A stretch of 54,310 bases of DNA, taken from positions 1-54,310 of the forward strand of contig NZ_JMIO01000012.1 in assembly GCF_000691865.1 (NCBI RefSeq), given 5' to 3'. The notes beneath the pieces are model-generated. The model did no database searches, was not told the DNA's origin, and was given only the letters and a program-made list of their open reading frames with translations. Each line of letters opens with the position of its first letter. Within the stretch, counting starts at the first letter, position 1. The position numbers and the translations under genes are program-made. Positions 26,565 to 34,476 of this stretch are shown here, piece by piece. The DNA comes from Methanoculleus sp. MH98A (GTDB lineage Archaea; Halobacteriota; Methanomicrobia; Methanomicrobiales; Methanoculleaceae).

Positions 26565-27477
26565 CTGCTCCTCTCCTTTACCAGATCCCGGATCTTTGAG
26601 TTCTCCTTGTCCTCCATGATCAGGCTCCCGATAGTGAAGGCGTACATCGTGTGCGCGGCGTCGTAGAGTTCCTTCTCCACCTCTTTCTGTGGCTTACCGG
26701 TGAGATCCGAAATTCTCCGCGCCATCATGCCGTAGATGTCCCGGCAGGGTTCGCGAAGGATGTCAAGCGAGGGGCCGTTGCACCCGTGGCACGGGATGTT
26801 GTTTTTGGGGCACGACGCCCCGCATCTCCCGAAGGTGACGCTCCCGAGACAGAGGTAGCCCTGCCCGAGCAGGCAGTGTTCGCGGTCGGGAACGCCCTCG
26901 TGCCGATGCTTGAGCGTCCAGTTCTCGACCGGTCCCATGATCCTGTCGCATTCCGAACAGACGGACTTGCGCGAGAGTTCGAGGGTGTCTCCCGCGACCA
27001 TTGCCGGGATGATCTGTTTCAAGAACGCCTCTTTTGGCGGGCAGCCCACGATGTAGTAATCGATCTTCACGAGGTCGCCCACCGCGAACGCCCGGTAGAG
27101 GAACGGCGGCACGTCTGTTGGGATAACCCCGTCGGCTTCGTCGTTTCAACCTCCCGGTAGACGCAGGAGAAGAGGTCTTCGTTCGAGCTCAGCATCGAGA
27201 GACCCGATACCCCCCCGTAGCAGGCGCAGGTTCCTAGTGCGACAAGCGTCTTTGACCGTTTCCGGATCTTCTCGAGGCGTTCGCGGTTCTCAACGTTTCG
27301 GACGGCCCCGGTCACGAACGCGATATCGATATCCTCGGGAGGTTCCTTGACGTCCATGATAACCGGGGAGTAGACGATGTCCGCTTCCGCGATGACGTCA
27401 AGGAGCATTTCATGGAGATCCAGCACTGCGATCGTGCATCCCGAACATCCTGCCAGTTCTTCGATAGCAATCTTCAT
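26561..27477 (-). pseudogene. [NiFe] hydrogenase small subunit (MvhG-like), interrupted by a frameshift
   Basis: The small subunit relays electrons from the NiFe site through Fe-S clusters. The N-terminal part (27136-27477, 114 codons) contains CSGC near 11-14 and GTCACYGG near 83-90. The C-terminal part, in another frame (26561 to about 27136), continues the fold with YYIVGCPP and cysteine clusters CSEC, CLLGQGYLC, CGASC and CHGC. At 27136-27138 the frame changes: one extra G between AAG and CCG would restore ...TTK-ADGVIPTDV..., giving a continuous protein of about 305 residues, normal for MvhG. A sequencing or assembly error is the simplest explanation because all other operon genes are intact. 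A true mutation cannot be excluded, and there is no classical slippery heptamer. Confidence 0.85.
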
Positions 27478-27487
27478 CGTCTTCGCC

Positions 27488-28051
27488 TCATTTCAGGATC
27501 AGTTTCTTAAGGCAGGCGTTCGGGCCGGTGTGAACGATCTCCAGTTTGGCTTTCCTGCCGGTGATCTCCTCGATCGCGCCGACGACGTAACCGAAGAGCG
27601 TCTGGCAGAGCGGGCCGCCCTGTTCAAGACCGTTGCGCCGGAGCGTCTGGCGAACGATGCAGTCGTGGAAGACGAGGTAGATGAACGTCTCGCCGTTTTC
27701 CTCGATGATGAACGTCTCCTTGTCTTCGGGCTTCCAGACCTCGAACGAGTACTGGCCGCGGAGCAGGTCGGAGAGCTCGTGAAGCGCCCCTTCCACGTCT
27801 TCGCGTTTCTGGAAGTACTTGGCGACCTCGTGGCCGAACTTTTTTCCGGCACGGTAGGTGACCGCGTTTGCCCCACGGCCCGCGATCTCCTCAAGCGACC
27901 TGATCACGAGGCCGTTGAGTTTCATCACGCCGTGGAGCGTCTGTTCCATCTCTCTGGGCTTTGGTGAACACTCGAGGGGAATATCCTCGGAACGATAGAC
28001 AAGATCGGAGTGAAAAGCCTCGTGCATTTCGTCGATGTATCCAGCGCTCAT
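27488..28051 (-). CDS. V4R-like (4-vinyl reductase-type) domain protein of the hydrogenase operon
   Basis: The 187-residue soluble protein has an N-terminal helical half and a C-terminal half (about 120-187) with FHDCIVRQTLRRNGLEQGG, PLCQTLFGYVVGAIEEITG and VHTGPNACLKKL. The glycine and cysteine spacing is reminiscent of V4R domains, which bind small hydrophobic ligands or metals. It overlaps the ferredoxin gene by one base and is 10 bp upstream of the hydrogenase small subunit. It may serve as a sensor or maturation factor for the hydrogenase; this is inference, and the domain call is only moderately sure. Confidence 0.6.
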   Translation of the reverse strand: MSAGYIDEMHEAFHSDLVYRSEDIPLECSPKPREMEQTLHGVMKLNGLVIRSLEEIAGRGANAVTYRAGKKFGHEVAKYFQKREDVEGALHELSDLLRGQYSFEVWKPEDKETFIIEENGETFIYLVFHDCIVRQTLRRNGLEQGGPLCQTLFGYVVGAIEEITGRKAKLEIVHTGPNACLKKLILK

Positions 28052-28293
28052 CAGACCACCTTCCGAAGCATTTCACAGACCTTGATGTCGATGTAGTGTC
28101 TCCGGGCAGCGTAGATGCCCCGGTGCTCGAGTGCCTGAGCCGGGCAGATCTCGTGGCAGGAAAGGCATCCCATGCAATTGTTCGGCCTGACTGCGACACT
28201 TACGTTGTTCTGGAGTTCGTACACGTTCATCGGGCAGTCCTTGACACAGAGACCGCACCCGACGCACGCGTCCTTATCCACATGTATCTCCAT
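28051..28293 (-). CDS. 2[4Fe-4S] ferredoxin
   Basis: The 80-residue protein carries two classical cluster motifs, CVGCGLCVKDCP (10-21) and CMGCLSCHEICP (40-51), followed by a 30-residue basic helical tail. It is the first gene of the hydrogenase operon, overlapping the next by one base (TGATG). It is likely the electron-transfer partner or a polyferredoxin-like subunit of the hydrogenase. It has no membrane segment. The C-terminal tail is longer than in free ferredoxins, which fits binding to a partner. Confidence 0.92.
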   Translation of the reverse strand: MEIHVDKDACVGCGLCVKDCPMNVYELQNNVSVAVRPNNCMGCLSCHEICPAQALEHRGIYAARRHYIDIKVCEMLRKVV

Positions 28294-28632
28294 TGCGAGC
28301 CTCAGAAGGTGATTAACACTTCCTGCTATTAAAAGTATATAGTTTGTTCGCTAACAGGATCCATCATGTCGAAGAATATTTCGGATTTTATGCAATTTTA
28401 TTCAACTTGTTGACTGTACAGGCCGTTTCAGGGTTTGCAGATAAAATAACCGCGCTCCTGTGCCGGCGGTGATGACCGGTCGCGGAGATCGGCCGCTCCG
28501 AATGGACTCTCTCCCCGATGCGTCGTGCAGCCGGAACCGGCGTTTGCACGGCTCATTACCTGGTGCTTCCCGTGCGAAAACCGGATAGAAAAAGGTGGTA
28601 ATAAGCGTGATAGGCCTTGTCGGCCGTAAAGA
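28294..28632. other. Gap between MinD and ferredoxin genes
   Basis: The 339-bp stretch holds the hydrogenase promoter near 28340 and an AT-rich zone (28371-28415) with several T-tracts. The 150 bp next to the MinD stop contain no recognisable signal. No gene is seen on either strand. Confidence 0.5.
28333..28342 (-). promoter_or_regulatory. TATA box of the hydrogenase operon
   Basis: The minus strand reads CTATATACTT, 40-49 bp upstream of the ferredoxin start, which predicts a leader of about 20 nt for the six-gene operon 28293 to 24162. Confidence 0.6.
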
Positions 28633-29421
28633 TCACGCTTTCGCCCGGAAGAGGGCGCGGGCAAGCCGGTCGACAAAGCCTTCTCCGGAAGGCTGTGTCT
28701 CTTCCTCGGCATACTCGATACCGGCTACGTCGGCGGAAAGACGCTTGAAGGCACGGGATGCGCCGGACGTTGGGTACTTCACCACGATCGGCGACCTCCC
28801 GGCAGATGCGCGCCGGATGTTCGGATCCTCCGGTATGATCCCGAGCACCCGGACCCCGAGGAGTTTCTCCATCTGTGCGCTGTTGAAGTCGTTCCCGGTG
28901 GCCGCGACCCGGTTGATGATCGCCCCTTCGATGTGCCCGCCGACTGTCTCGGTCAGGATCTTTGTCTTTAACGAGTCGACAATCGAGGAGATCTCGGGGT
29001 TCACGACGAGAATCACCCCGTCGGCAATCGTCAGCGGGATGACGCCGTCCCTGCTGATCCCTGCGGGAGCATCCAGGATCAGGATATCGAACTCGCTCAC
29101 AAGGTCGGTCATAATGTCCTTGAGCCGGTCGGGGTTCGACTGCTGGAAGCCCTGCAGAGAGAGACCGCACGGCACAACCTTCACGCCGAACGGCCCGTCG
29201 TAGATGGCGTCCCTGACGCGCGCTTTGCCTGCCAGCACCTCGTGCAGGGTCACCGGCAGGTTTTCAAGCCCGAGAATGAGCCCGAGATTCGCCATTCCGA
29301 CGTCGGCATCCAGAATACATGTCTTCTTCCCGTATTGGGCAAGCATCGCGCCCAGATTTGCTGTGACCGTTGTTTTGCCGGTACCGCCCTTACCGGACGC
29401 AATCGTGTATACTTTTACCAT
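28633..29421 (-). CDS. MinD/ParA-family P-loop ATPase
   Basis: The 262-residue protein has the deviant Walker A SGKGGTGKTT at residues 9-18, DADVGMANLG near 38-47, and the Walker B-like DILILDAPAGIS near 108-119. The C-terminal tail (GFVDRLARALFRAKA) is amphipathic and resembles a MinD membrane-targeting helix. Such ATPases position protein complexes on membranes or nucleoids. The start at 29421 is chosen because homology begins at MVKVYTIASGKGG, with GAGTGAT upstream. It is the last gene of an operon with a membrane-anchored protein and a DUF2226 protein. Its cargo is unknown. Confidence 0.88.
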   Translation of the reverse strand: MVKVYTIASGKGGTGKTTVTANLGAMLAQYGKKTCILDADVGMANLGLILGLENLPVTLHEVLAGKARVRDAIYDGPFGVKVVPCGLSLQGFQQSNPDRLKDIMTDLVSEFDILILDAPAGISRDGVIPLTIADGVILVVNPEISSIVDSLKTKILTETVGGHIEGAIINRVAATGNDFNSAQMEKLLGVRVLGIIPEDPNIRRASAGRSPIVVKYPTSGASRAFKRLSADVAGIEYAEEETQPSGEGFVDRLARALFRAKA

Positions 29422-29452
29422 GTAATCACTCGCTGTTTTGATTTTCCCGGTC

Positions 29453-29974
29453 TTACACCCAGTGCTGCAGGGTTTCCCGGATATCCTGTTCGAGTGCGTT
29501 CGTCTGTTCGTCGGAGAGATGCTCCGAAGGGTGGGCGATGCCGACCACTGTCTCCCCGCGGTAGGGGACACCAAGGAGTTCCACTCCTTCTTCGTCGTGC
29601 AGTTTTCCCTCCGAGTAGAGGTGACTGTACCGTGCGGCCTCGTCCTCGCTGCCGGGCTTCGTCGAGCCGATCAGGAGACCGTCTGCGGCCGCCAGCGTCA
29701 GGGATGCAAGGCTGTATTTTTCGCTGATTGCACCAAGTGTCTCCTCAAGACTTTCCGTGTTTGCGGGATCGATAACTCTGAGGGGGGGCGTGGACACGGG
29801 CTCGGCGAGATCCGGGCCCGAGGAAGCCTCCGGCGTTACTGAAGCCTCTGGAGAATCCTGCCTGTTGATAGCCCGGGAGATCTCCGCAAGGTAGTACGCA
29901 ATGCCGGCAAAACCGGCTACCGTTATTATCGTGAGGAAGATGAGGAAAAACTGGATAGTACCTGTTGAATCCAT
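29453..29974 (-). CDS. Membrane-anchored protein with roadblock-like C-terminal domain
   Basis: The 173-residue protein starts with one transmembrane helix (residues 8-30, FFLIFLTIITVAGFAGIAYYL), then a Pro/Ser/Glu-rich linker (38-70). A globular part (72-170) follows, with LEETLGAISEKYSLASLTLAAADGLLIGSTKPG and VELLGVPYRGETVVGIAHPSE. The strand-helix-strand pattern and the 'DGLLIGS' turn resemble a roadblock/LC7 domain, but I am not certain. It sits between DUF2226 and MinD genes with gaps of 21 and 31 bp and may tether that system to the membrane. Confidence 0.7.
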   Translation of the reverse strand: MDSTGTIQFFLIFLTIITVAGFAGIAYYLAEISRAINRQDSPEASVTPEASSGPDLAEPVSTPPLRVIDPANTESLEETLGAISEKYSLASLTLAAADGLLIGSTKPGSEDEAARYSHLYSEGKLHDEEGVELLGVPYRGETVVGIAHPSEHLSDEQTNALEQDIRETLQHWV

Positions 29975-29995
29975 TCTGTTACCAGCTCCTGAAGT

Positions 29996-30628
29996 TTAGG
30001 TCTCTTTGTCCCTGATGAGGTGGTCGAGGTGAATCTTCTTGAGCATGTCCTTGCAGTTTACTTTGAAACTGCCGACCAGTTGCTCGACGTCCATCTCTTC
30101 CATGTTCTGGACGAGCGAATCGATCTCGTTGCCTCCTGATTGAGACGCCTCGGCCGTCTCCTGCGCGGGTTTCACTCCCGGCATGGGAATACGATGCCCC
30201 TCTGCGGCCGGTTCCGGACGGCGTCTGGATGAAGGTGCCGCACCGGCACCCCTCTGTCCTGAGGCTGGCGTCGCTCCTCCCGGAGCCCCTCTCCTCGCCG
30301 ACGACCGTCCCGGTTTTCCGGGATCTCCGGTCGCAAACGGGGAATTGAACTCCAGGGCGAGCTGTACCTGCTCGGGCGTCAGAAGATTCAGTTCTGCCGC
30401 CACCTCGTCCTCTTCGCCCTCCAGCACCGTGTCAAGTGCGTGTTGCCCCTTTGTGCCCCCATATTCGGCAAGCACGACAAGACCTTCGTTCAGCACCAGG
30501 GTGGCACTCTCGTTGCCAAGGACGATCGTGCAGATCCCGGTAAACTGTGCTGAACTCATCTCTTCTTTCAGCGCACGGGCTGTCGTGGACTTGATAAGAC
30601 GATGGAACCGACCGCGTGGCAGTTGCAT
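29996..30628 (-). CDS. DUF2226 family protein
   Basis: The 210-residue protein begins MQLPRGRFHRLIKS, the characteristic start of DUF2226, and has FTGICTIVLGNESATLVLNEGLVVLAEYGG (28-57). A Gly/Pro/Arg/Ala-rich disordered linker (100-160) follows, then a short acidic helical C-terminus (EMDVEQLVGSFKVNCKDMLKKIHLDHLI). The function of DUF2226 is not established. It heads the operon with the membrane roadblock-like protein and MinD. Box A-like words (GTTTATGTTATA about 30649-30660, and GGTATAAAT about 30672-30680, minus strand) lie just upstream, suggesting a short-leader transcript. Confidence 0.8.
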   Translation of the reverse strand: MQLPRGRFHRLIKSTTARALKEEMSSAQFTGICTIVLGNESATLVLNEGLVVLAEYGGTKGQHALDTVLEGEEDEVAAELNLLTPEQVQLALEFNSPFATGDPGKPGRSSARRGAPGGATPASGQRGAGAAPSSRRRPEPAAEGHRIPMPGVKPAQETAEASQSGGNEIDSLVQNMEEMDVEQLVGSFKVNCKDMLKKIHLDHLIRDKET

Positions 30629-30729
30629 TCAGACAACTTTAGTTCAGTGGTATAACATAAACCTTGTCATTTATACCGCTCATGAGAGAGCCTGGTACGC
30701 AAAAAATAGGATGGTACGGTGACGCCTAT

Positions 30730-31206
30730 CTATGATTGCACCCCCGGACCCCCGATCCACTCCCGGAGAATGGTGAGGATCGTCTGCTCGGCAACCCGGA
30801 TCCCCTCTTCGACCGCAGGATCGATATCCCTGCTGAACGCCTGGATCTCGCCTACTTCAATCCCAACGGTCACAATCTCTCCGGCGTACCCGAGCTCACG
30901 GGCGATCGTCACCACCTCACCGATCCCGATCTCGTGGAGCGCGTATGCCGGAAGATCCCAGGACGGCGGCACCTCAAACGTGAGGACTTCCCCGATACGG
31001 TCGCCGATACCCGTCATCGCATCGACGATCACCACCCTCTCGTAGCCTTCCATCAGCGGGATCAGGCCGAATCCGCCGGTGCCGCCGTCGATTGCATCCA
31101 CTCCGGTGAATCTCCCTTCAAAGAGGTGCATCACCGAGATTCCCGCCCCGTCGTTTCCCATGAAGGGGTTCCCGCACCCGATGATACATACCCGGTTCTT
31201 CTGCAT
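30730..31206 (-). CDS. Hydrogenase maturation protease (HyaD/HycI family)
   Basis: These nickel-dependent endopeptidases remove the C-terminal tail of the [NiFe] large subunit after metal insertion. The 158-residue protein has GCGNPFMGNDGAG (10-22) with the metal-binding Asp, DAIDGGTGGFGL near 37-48, and VVIVDAMTG near 58-66, in normal order and length. The start at 31206 is chosen because homology begins at MQKNRVCIIG and GGGAAGG lies upstream; the open frame continues back without similarity. It most likely processes the large subunit encoded 4 kb away, though other hydrogenases elsewhere in the genome could be its targets. Confidence 0.9.
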   Translation of the reverse strand: MQKNRVCIIGCGNPFMGNDGAGISVMHLFEGRFTGVDAIDGGTGGFGLIPLMEGYERVVIVDAMTGIGDRIGEVLTFEVPPSWDLPAYALHEIGIGEVVTIARELGYAGEIVTVGIEVGEIQAFSRDIDPAVEEGIRVAEQTILTILREWIGGPGVQS

Positions 31207-31302
31207 GGTACCTTCCCTACCGGTTATATCCGGCAAGGTACAAAATGGTACTGGAAACCCCCTGACCGCGAACTGCTGTTCCGGGAGCGGGATGTGAGGC
31301 GC

Positions 31303-32097
31303 ATGATCCACATCGTACCAAAACCGACCGATACGCCGGACGACAACTCGACCGGCGCTGTTATGCGGGAGCTGGAGAGAGCCGGTGCCCGATACGGGGT
31401 TCTCAAGCTCGGCGCAGTCGACCCCCTCGATTCCGGACTTGAGAACGAACTTGTATGGGTCTGCGGTATCCGGCAGGACGGGCACCAGTTCGAGACCTTA
31501 AACGTGCTCTCGCTCCATAACCGGGTGATCAACACACCCGAAAGCATCGTTGCCTGCGCGTCCAAGGTGATGACGACGGCACTCCTCCTCGCAAACAATG
31601 TGAGGACGCCGGAGACGGCCTACATGCAGTCGGAGGAGCGGGCGCGGGAATTTCTCCTGCGGCACGGAAAAGTCGTCTATAAGCCGCTGTATGGGTATGA
31701 CGGAAACGGCATCCGGCTCGTGACAGAGCCCGGGGAACTCGGGCCGGGGCCCTGGTACCTGCAGGAGTACGTGAAAAACGACCGGGACTTCCGCGTCTTC
31801 GTCCTCGGCGGCGAGGCCGTCGGTGCGATAGCCCGGGTCTCCGATACCCTGATGCACAACATCCACCAGGGCGGGACCGGGATGCCGGTCGCGATCGACG
31901 AGGAGATGCGCGCCACTGCCGAGTCGGCGGCGGCGGCGATCGGGATCGACTACTGCGGGGTCGATCTTCTCCGTGACCGGGAAGGCTATACGGTCCTCGA
32001 GGTGAACGGGACGCCGAACTGGCACTGCATGGCGGCACCCATCCCGGAGTTGCTCGCTCGATACCTCATCGAGCGCGAACGCGAGATGCGTGCCTGA
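31303..32097 (+). CDS. RimK-like ATP-grasp ligase
   Basis: The 264-residue protein has an ATP-grasp core: KVVYKPLYGYDGNGI (about 127-141), YLQEYVKNDRDFRVFVLGG (about 157-175), and metal-binding VLEVNGTPNWHC near the end. RimK-family ligases add glutamate or other amino acids to protein or cofactor carboxylates. Methanogen members include MptN (tetrahydromethanopterin) and CofF (F420), so a cofactor role is likely but the substrate is not decided by sequence. The ATG at 31303 is preferred because GAGG precedes it. A TATA-like GTTATATCC near 31225 lies in the 96-bp divergent gap shared with the protease gene. Confidence 0.82.
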   Translation: MIHIVPKPTDTPDDNSTGAVMRELERAGARYGVLKLGAVDPLDSGLENELVWVCGIRQDGHQFETLNVLSLHNRVINTPESIVACASKVMTTALLLANNVRTPETAYMQSEERAREFLLRHGKVVYKPLYGYDGNGIRLVTEPGELGPGPWYLQEYVKNDRDFRVFVLGGEAVGAIARVSDTLMHNIHQGGTGMPVAIDEEMRATAESAAAAIGIDYCGVDLLRDREGYTVLEVNGTPNWHCMAAPIPELLARYLIEREREMRA

Positions 32098-32138
32098 GGA
32101 GAGGGAGGAGCAGAGAACTTTCGCACCCGCGTGCGTTC

Positions 32139-32423
32139 TTACTGGAGATACTCTATCTCTTTCAAGGTCTTCTCTGCAAGTTCCTTCATCCGGGCGGAGA
32201 TCCGGCCGGATGACGAGAACTCCACATCCTTCATGGCGTTCGCAAGTTCCGTGCCGAGCACGAATATCGCGTACTTATGTTCCATCTTGCTCTTATGCAC
32301 CTGAGAAGGGTCTATCTTCAACGCGTAATATTGTGAAAATTTCAGTTCCGGGTTCTGCAACTCAAAAAAGTCTTTAATCTCAGTAAGTATCCCATGTAAG
32401 GCTATTAACTCTTCCTTGTGCAT
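32139..32423 (-). CDS. UPF0058 family protein
   Basis: The 94-residue helical protein matches the small archaeal UPF0058 family (MHKEELIALHGILTEIKDFFE..., then DPSQVHKSKMEHKYAIFVLGTELA). The function is unknown. The family is widespread in Euryarchaeota, which supports the archaeal origin of the window. The start at 32423 has GGGAGA just upstream, whereas the frame extending to 32474 lacks similarity. A strong TATA box at about 32458-32470 (minus strand) predicts a very short leader. Confidence 0.88.
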   Translation of the reverse strand: MHKEELIALHGILTEIKDFFELQNPELKFSQYYALKIDPSQVHKSKMEHKYAIFVLGTELANAMKDVEFSSSGRISARMKELAEKTLKEIEYLQ

Positions 32424-32457
32424 ATTCTCTCCCAGAGATAAAAATGGTGGATGTAAA

Positions 32458-32470
32458 TATATATAAATTT
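32458..32470 (-). promoter_or_regulatory. TATA box of the UPF0058 gene
   Basis: The minus strand reads AAATTTATATATA, 35-47 bp upstream of the start codon, a near-consensus archaeal box A. Confidence 0.6.
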
Positions 32471-32486
32471 GCACCCGGGATAGCCG

Positions 32487-33704
32487 TCACCCTATCTTTA
32501 TGAGTCTGATGGAGAGCGGGCGCTTTATTATCCCCTTAAAGTCCCGGGCAGCCACAAACTCGATGTCTCTCCCCCCGAGCTGATCGAGGAGTTTCTGGTC
32601 GATGATGCGATCGACGACGAGCCCTTCGACGTCGCCGTTCAGGTTCTGGAGTGCGCCCTCGACGTCGGTTGCGTTGGATTCCAGAAGGACGGTGTAGTCC
32701 GGGGAGAGGAACCGCGCAATCTTTTTGTCCCGGACGTCGGCCATGTGCTCCCCGAGCGTCGAGGAGGGCTTTGAATCCCATTCTCTGCGCGGCGGCCGCT
32801 CGTCTTCGCCTGCGCCGGCAGGAGCCTGCACCTCGGCGGGGGGCGCATACGCAGGCAGCCGCTCGACGTTCTCCTCGGCGGGAGGCTGGTCGATGATCCC
32901 CACCGCAGGCACTTTGTTCCGGAGCGCCTTGACGATCTCTTTGCGGCTCATCTCCTCGACGCTCTTTCCCCGGGGACTGTAGGCCACGAAGTCGATCTCG
33001 GCGACCTGGAGGAGTTCGCGGAGGATCAGTTCTCCGCCCCGGTCACCGTCGAGCAGGGTCGTTGCGGTCTTCCGCGAACAGAGATCGATGATGATGCGCG
33101 GGACGTTGGTTCCTTCGACCGCGACGGCGTTCTTGATCCCGTACCGTAGCAGGTTGATGACGTCGGCTCGTCCTTCGACGATGATGATGGCGTCGGAGTC
33201 TATGACGTTCGGCCCCGCGTGCACCTTCTCTTCGCCGAGGTACTCGAGTTTCTCGATCCTGATGGCTTCCCTGACTTCGTCGAGCAGATCGTCGCTGTTG
33301 ATGGAACCCTCGTCGAAGTCCTCGAGAAGGAGTTCTTTGGCGCGTTCGACGATCTTGCGCCGTTTGGTCACCCGGATGTCCTCGATGCGGTCGACCCTCA
33401 CGTGCGCCGTGCACGGCCCGACCCGGTCGATCGTCTCGAGCGACGAGGCGAGGAGCGCGGTCTCCGCCCGGTCGAGTGAAGACGAGATGAGTATCACGCC
33501 TTTTGTCTCTCCTCGTTTCGTGGTGATCTGGACATCGATCCGGCCGACGCGGCCGGTTCTCTGTAAATCACGCAGGTCGAGGTCTTCGCCGAGCAACCCT
33601 TCGGTCTGGCCGAAGATCGCGCCCACTACGTCGGGTTTGTCGACCACCCCCTCGATCTGCAGGATAAGATGAATGAGATACTTTGTTGTATCCGGTGAAT
33701 ACAT
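32487..33704 (-). CDS. dnaG: Archaeal DnaG-like primase / exosome-associated Toprim protein
   Basis: Archaeal DnaG has a Toprim core and is reported both as an RNA exosome subunit and as a primase. The 405-residue protein has an N-terminal domain (1-165), the Toprim domain with AIIIVEGRADVINLLRYG (about 168-185) and LLDGDRGGE (about 216-224), and a Pro/Glu-rich spacer near 290-330. A C-terminal domain ends in IKRPLSIRLIKIG. The start at 33704 is chosen because AAGGAGGC lies 9 nt upstream and homology begins at MYSPDTTKYL; a longer frame to 33803 is open but unsupported. A TATA box at 33786-33796 serves it. Confidence 0.95.
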   Translation of the reverse strand: MYSPDTTKYLIHLILQIEGVVDKPDVVGAIFGQTEGLLGEDLDLRDLQRTGRVGRIDVQITTKRGETKGVILISSSLDRAETALLASSLETIDRVGPCTAHVRVDRIEDIRVTKRRKIVERAKELLLEDFDEGSINSDDLLDEVREAIRIEKLEYLGEEKVHAGPNVIDSDAIIIVEGRADVINLLRYGIKNAVAVEGTNVPRIIIDLCSRKTATTLLDGDRGGELILRELLQVAEIDFVAYSPRGKSVEEMSRKEIVKALRNKVPAVGIIDQPPAEENVERLPAYAPPAEVQAPAGAGEDERPPRREWDSKPSSTLGEHMADVRDKKIARFLSPDYTVLLESNATDVEGALQNLNGDVEGLVVDRIIDQKLLDQLGGRDIEFVAARDFKGIIKRPLSIRLIKIG

Positions 33705-33785
33705 GGAGTATTGCCTCCTTTTGTATGGATAAGTCTGATCGCCGTAGCCACGCGGGGTTTGATCTGCGCGGACGTACGGGTTAAT

Positions 33786-33796
33786 CATATATCTAG
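33786..33796 (-). promoter_or_regulatory. TATA box of dnaG
   Basis: The minus strand reads CTAGATATATG about 85 bp upstream of the dnaG start, giving a leader near 60 nt that contains the AAGGAGGC ribosome-binding site. Confidence 0.5.
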
Positions 33797-33962
33797 GGTG
33801 CAATTACTTAAATCAGATGGCGGCCTTGACGCAAGATTTTTTAAAAGATAAATCCAAAATTAAGTTCTTGAAAGGCAGCATTTTGAAAAATCCTGCTGTA
33901 TCGTTCTTTCACGGGAACCGTCGTTCGGCACCTGGTGTCCTGCTTTTCCCGCCCGCATCGGG

Positions 33963-34280
33963 TCACGAGCCGGCTGCGTTCAGGCACGCGAGAGCATGAG
34001 ATTTCGATACGCCGGCGACTGCCACGGTCTTTGAGGAAGACGTGTGTCCGGCGATGATCTCCACGTCGGCGCGGGGGACATTGAACGTCTCCGCGAGAAG
34101 GTCGGTGATAGCGCGATTTGCTTTTCCGCCGACGGCGGGGGCTGCTATCTGGCACTTAATGCTTTTGCGCCACTCGTTGTAGCCCGCCGGAAACGCGGAG
34201 CGTTTTGCACCCGCCGTGACGTCGAGCGTGAGAGTCACCCCGTGCGGGGTTTCGGCGACGGCATCGGCATAGGTGTCCAT
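33963..34280 (-). CDS. DUF167 (UPF0235/YggU) family protein
   Basis: The 105-residue protein has the family core TLTLDVTAGAKRSAFPAGYNEWRKSIKCQIAAPAVGGKANRAI, then a helix LLAETFNVPRADVEIIAGHTSSSKTVAVAGVS. The KxxI...APAxxGKAN pattern is the hallmark. The function is unknown; the family is small, globular and widely conserved. It is a single gene, with TA-rich sequence between it and dnaG (33797-33962) that holds no gene. Confidence 0.9.
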   Translation of the reverse strand: MDTYADAVAETPHGVTLTLDVTAGAKRSAFPAGYNEWRKSIKCQIAAPAVGGKANRAITDLLAETFNVPRADVEIIAGHTSSSKTVAVAGVSKSHALACLNAAGS

Positions 34281-34476
34281 GAGAATAGTCCTCTCGAAGG
34301 GATGTCGCCCGACACTAACGATCGGTGTTCACAGGCGGCTTGTGCCGATCCTCCCCCGATCGAACCCATATGCCGGGCGTGCCTGTCGCGCACCTGGGTT
34401 GTCCCGCGGATCATTTCCGGGCGTCTCGCCAGATGATCACCCGGGGACCTATAAGGTGCGCTTTATCGGCCCTGTA

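Noticed and set aside
27067-27145. Programmed frameshift in the hydrogenase small subunit
   Set aside because: No X-XXY-YYZ slippery heptamer or obvious downstream pseudoknot is visible at the shift. A missing base is simpler.
33817-33999. 60-codon plus-strand ORF with a TATA box about 25 bp upstream
   Set aside because: It overlaps the DUF167 3' end and has no family features. The TATA box is better explained as the dnaG promoter on the minus strand. A leaderless microprotein cannot be excluded but is unsupported.
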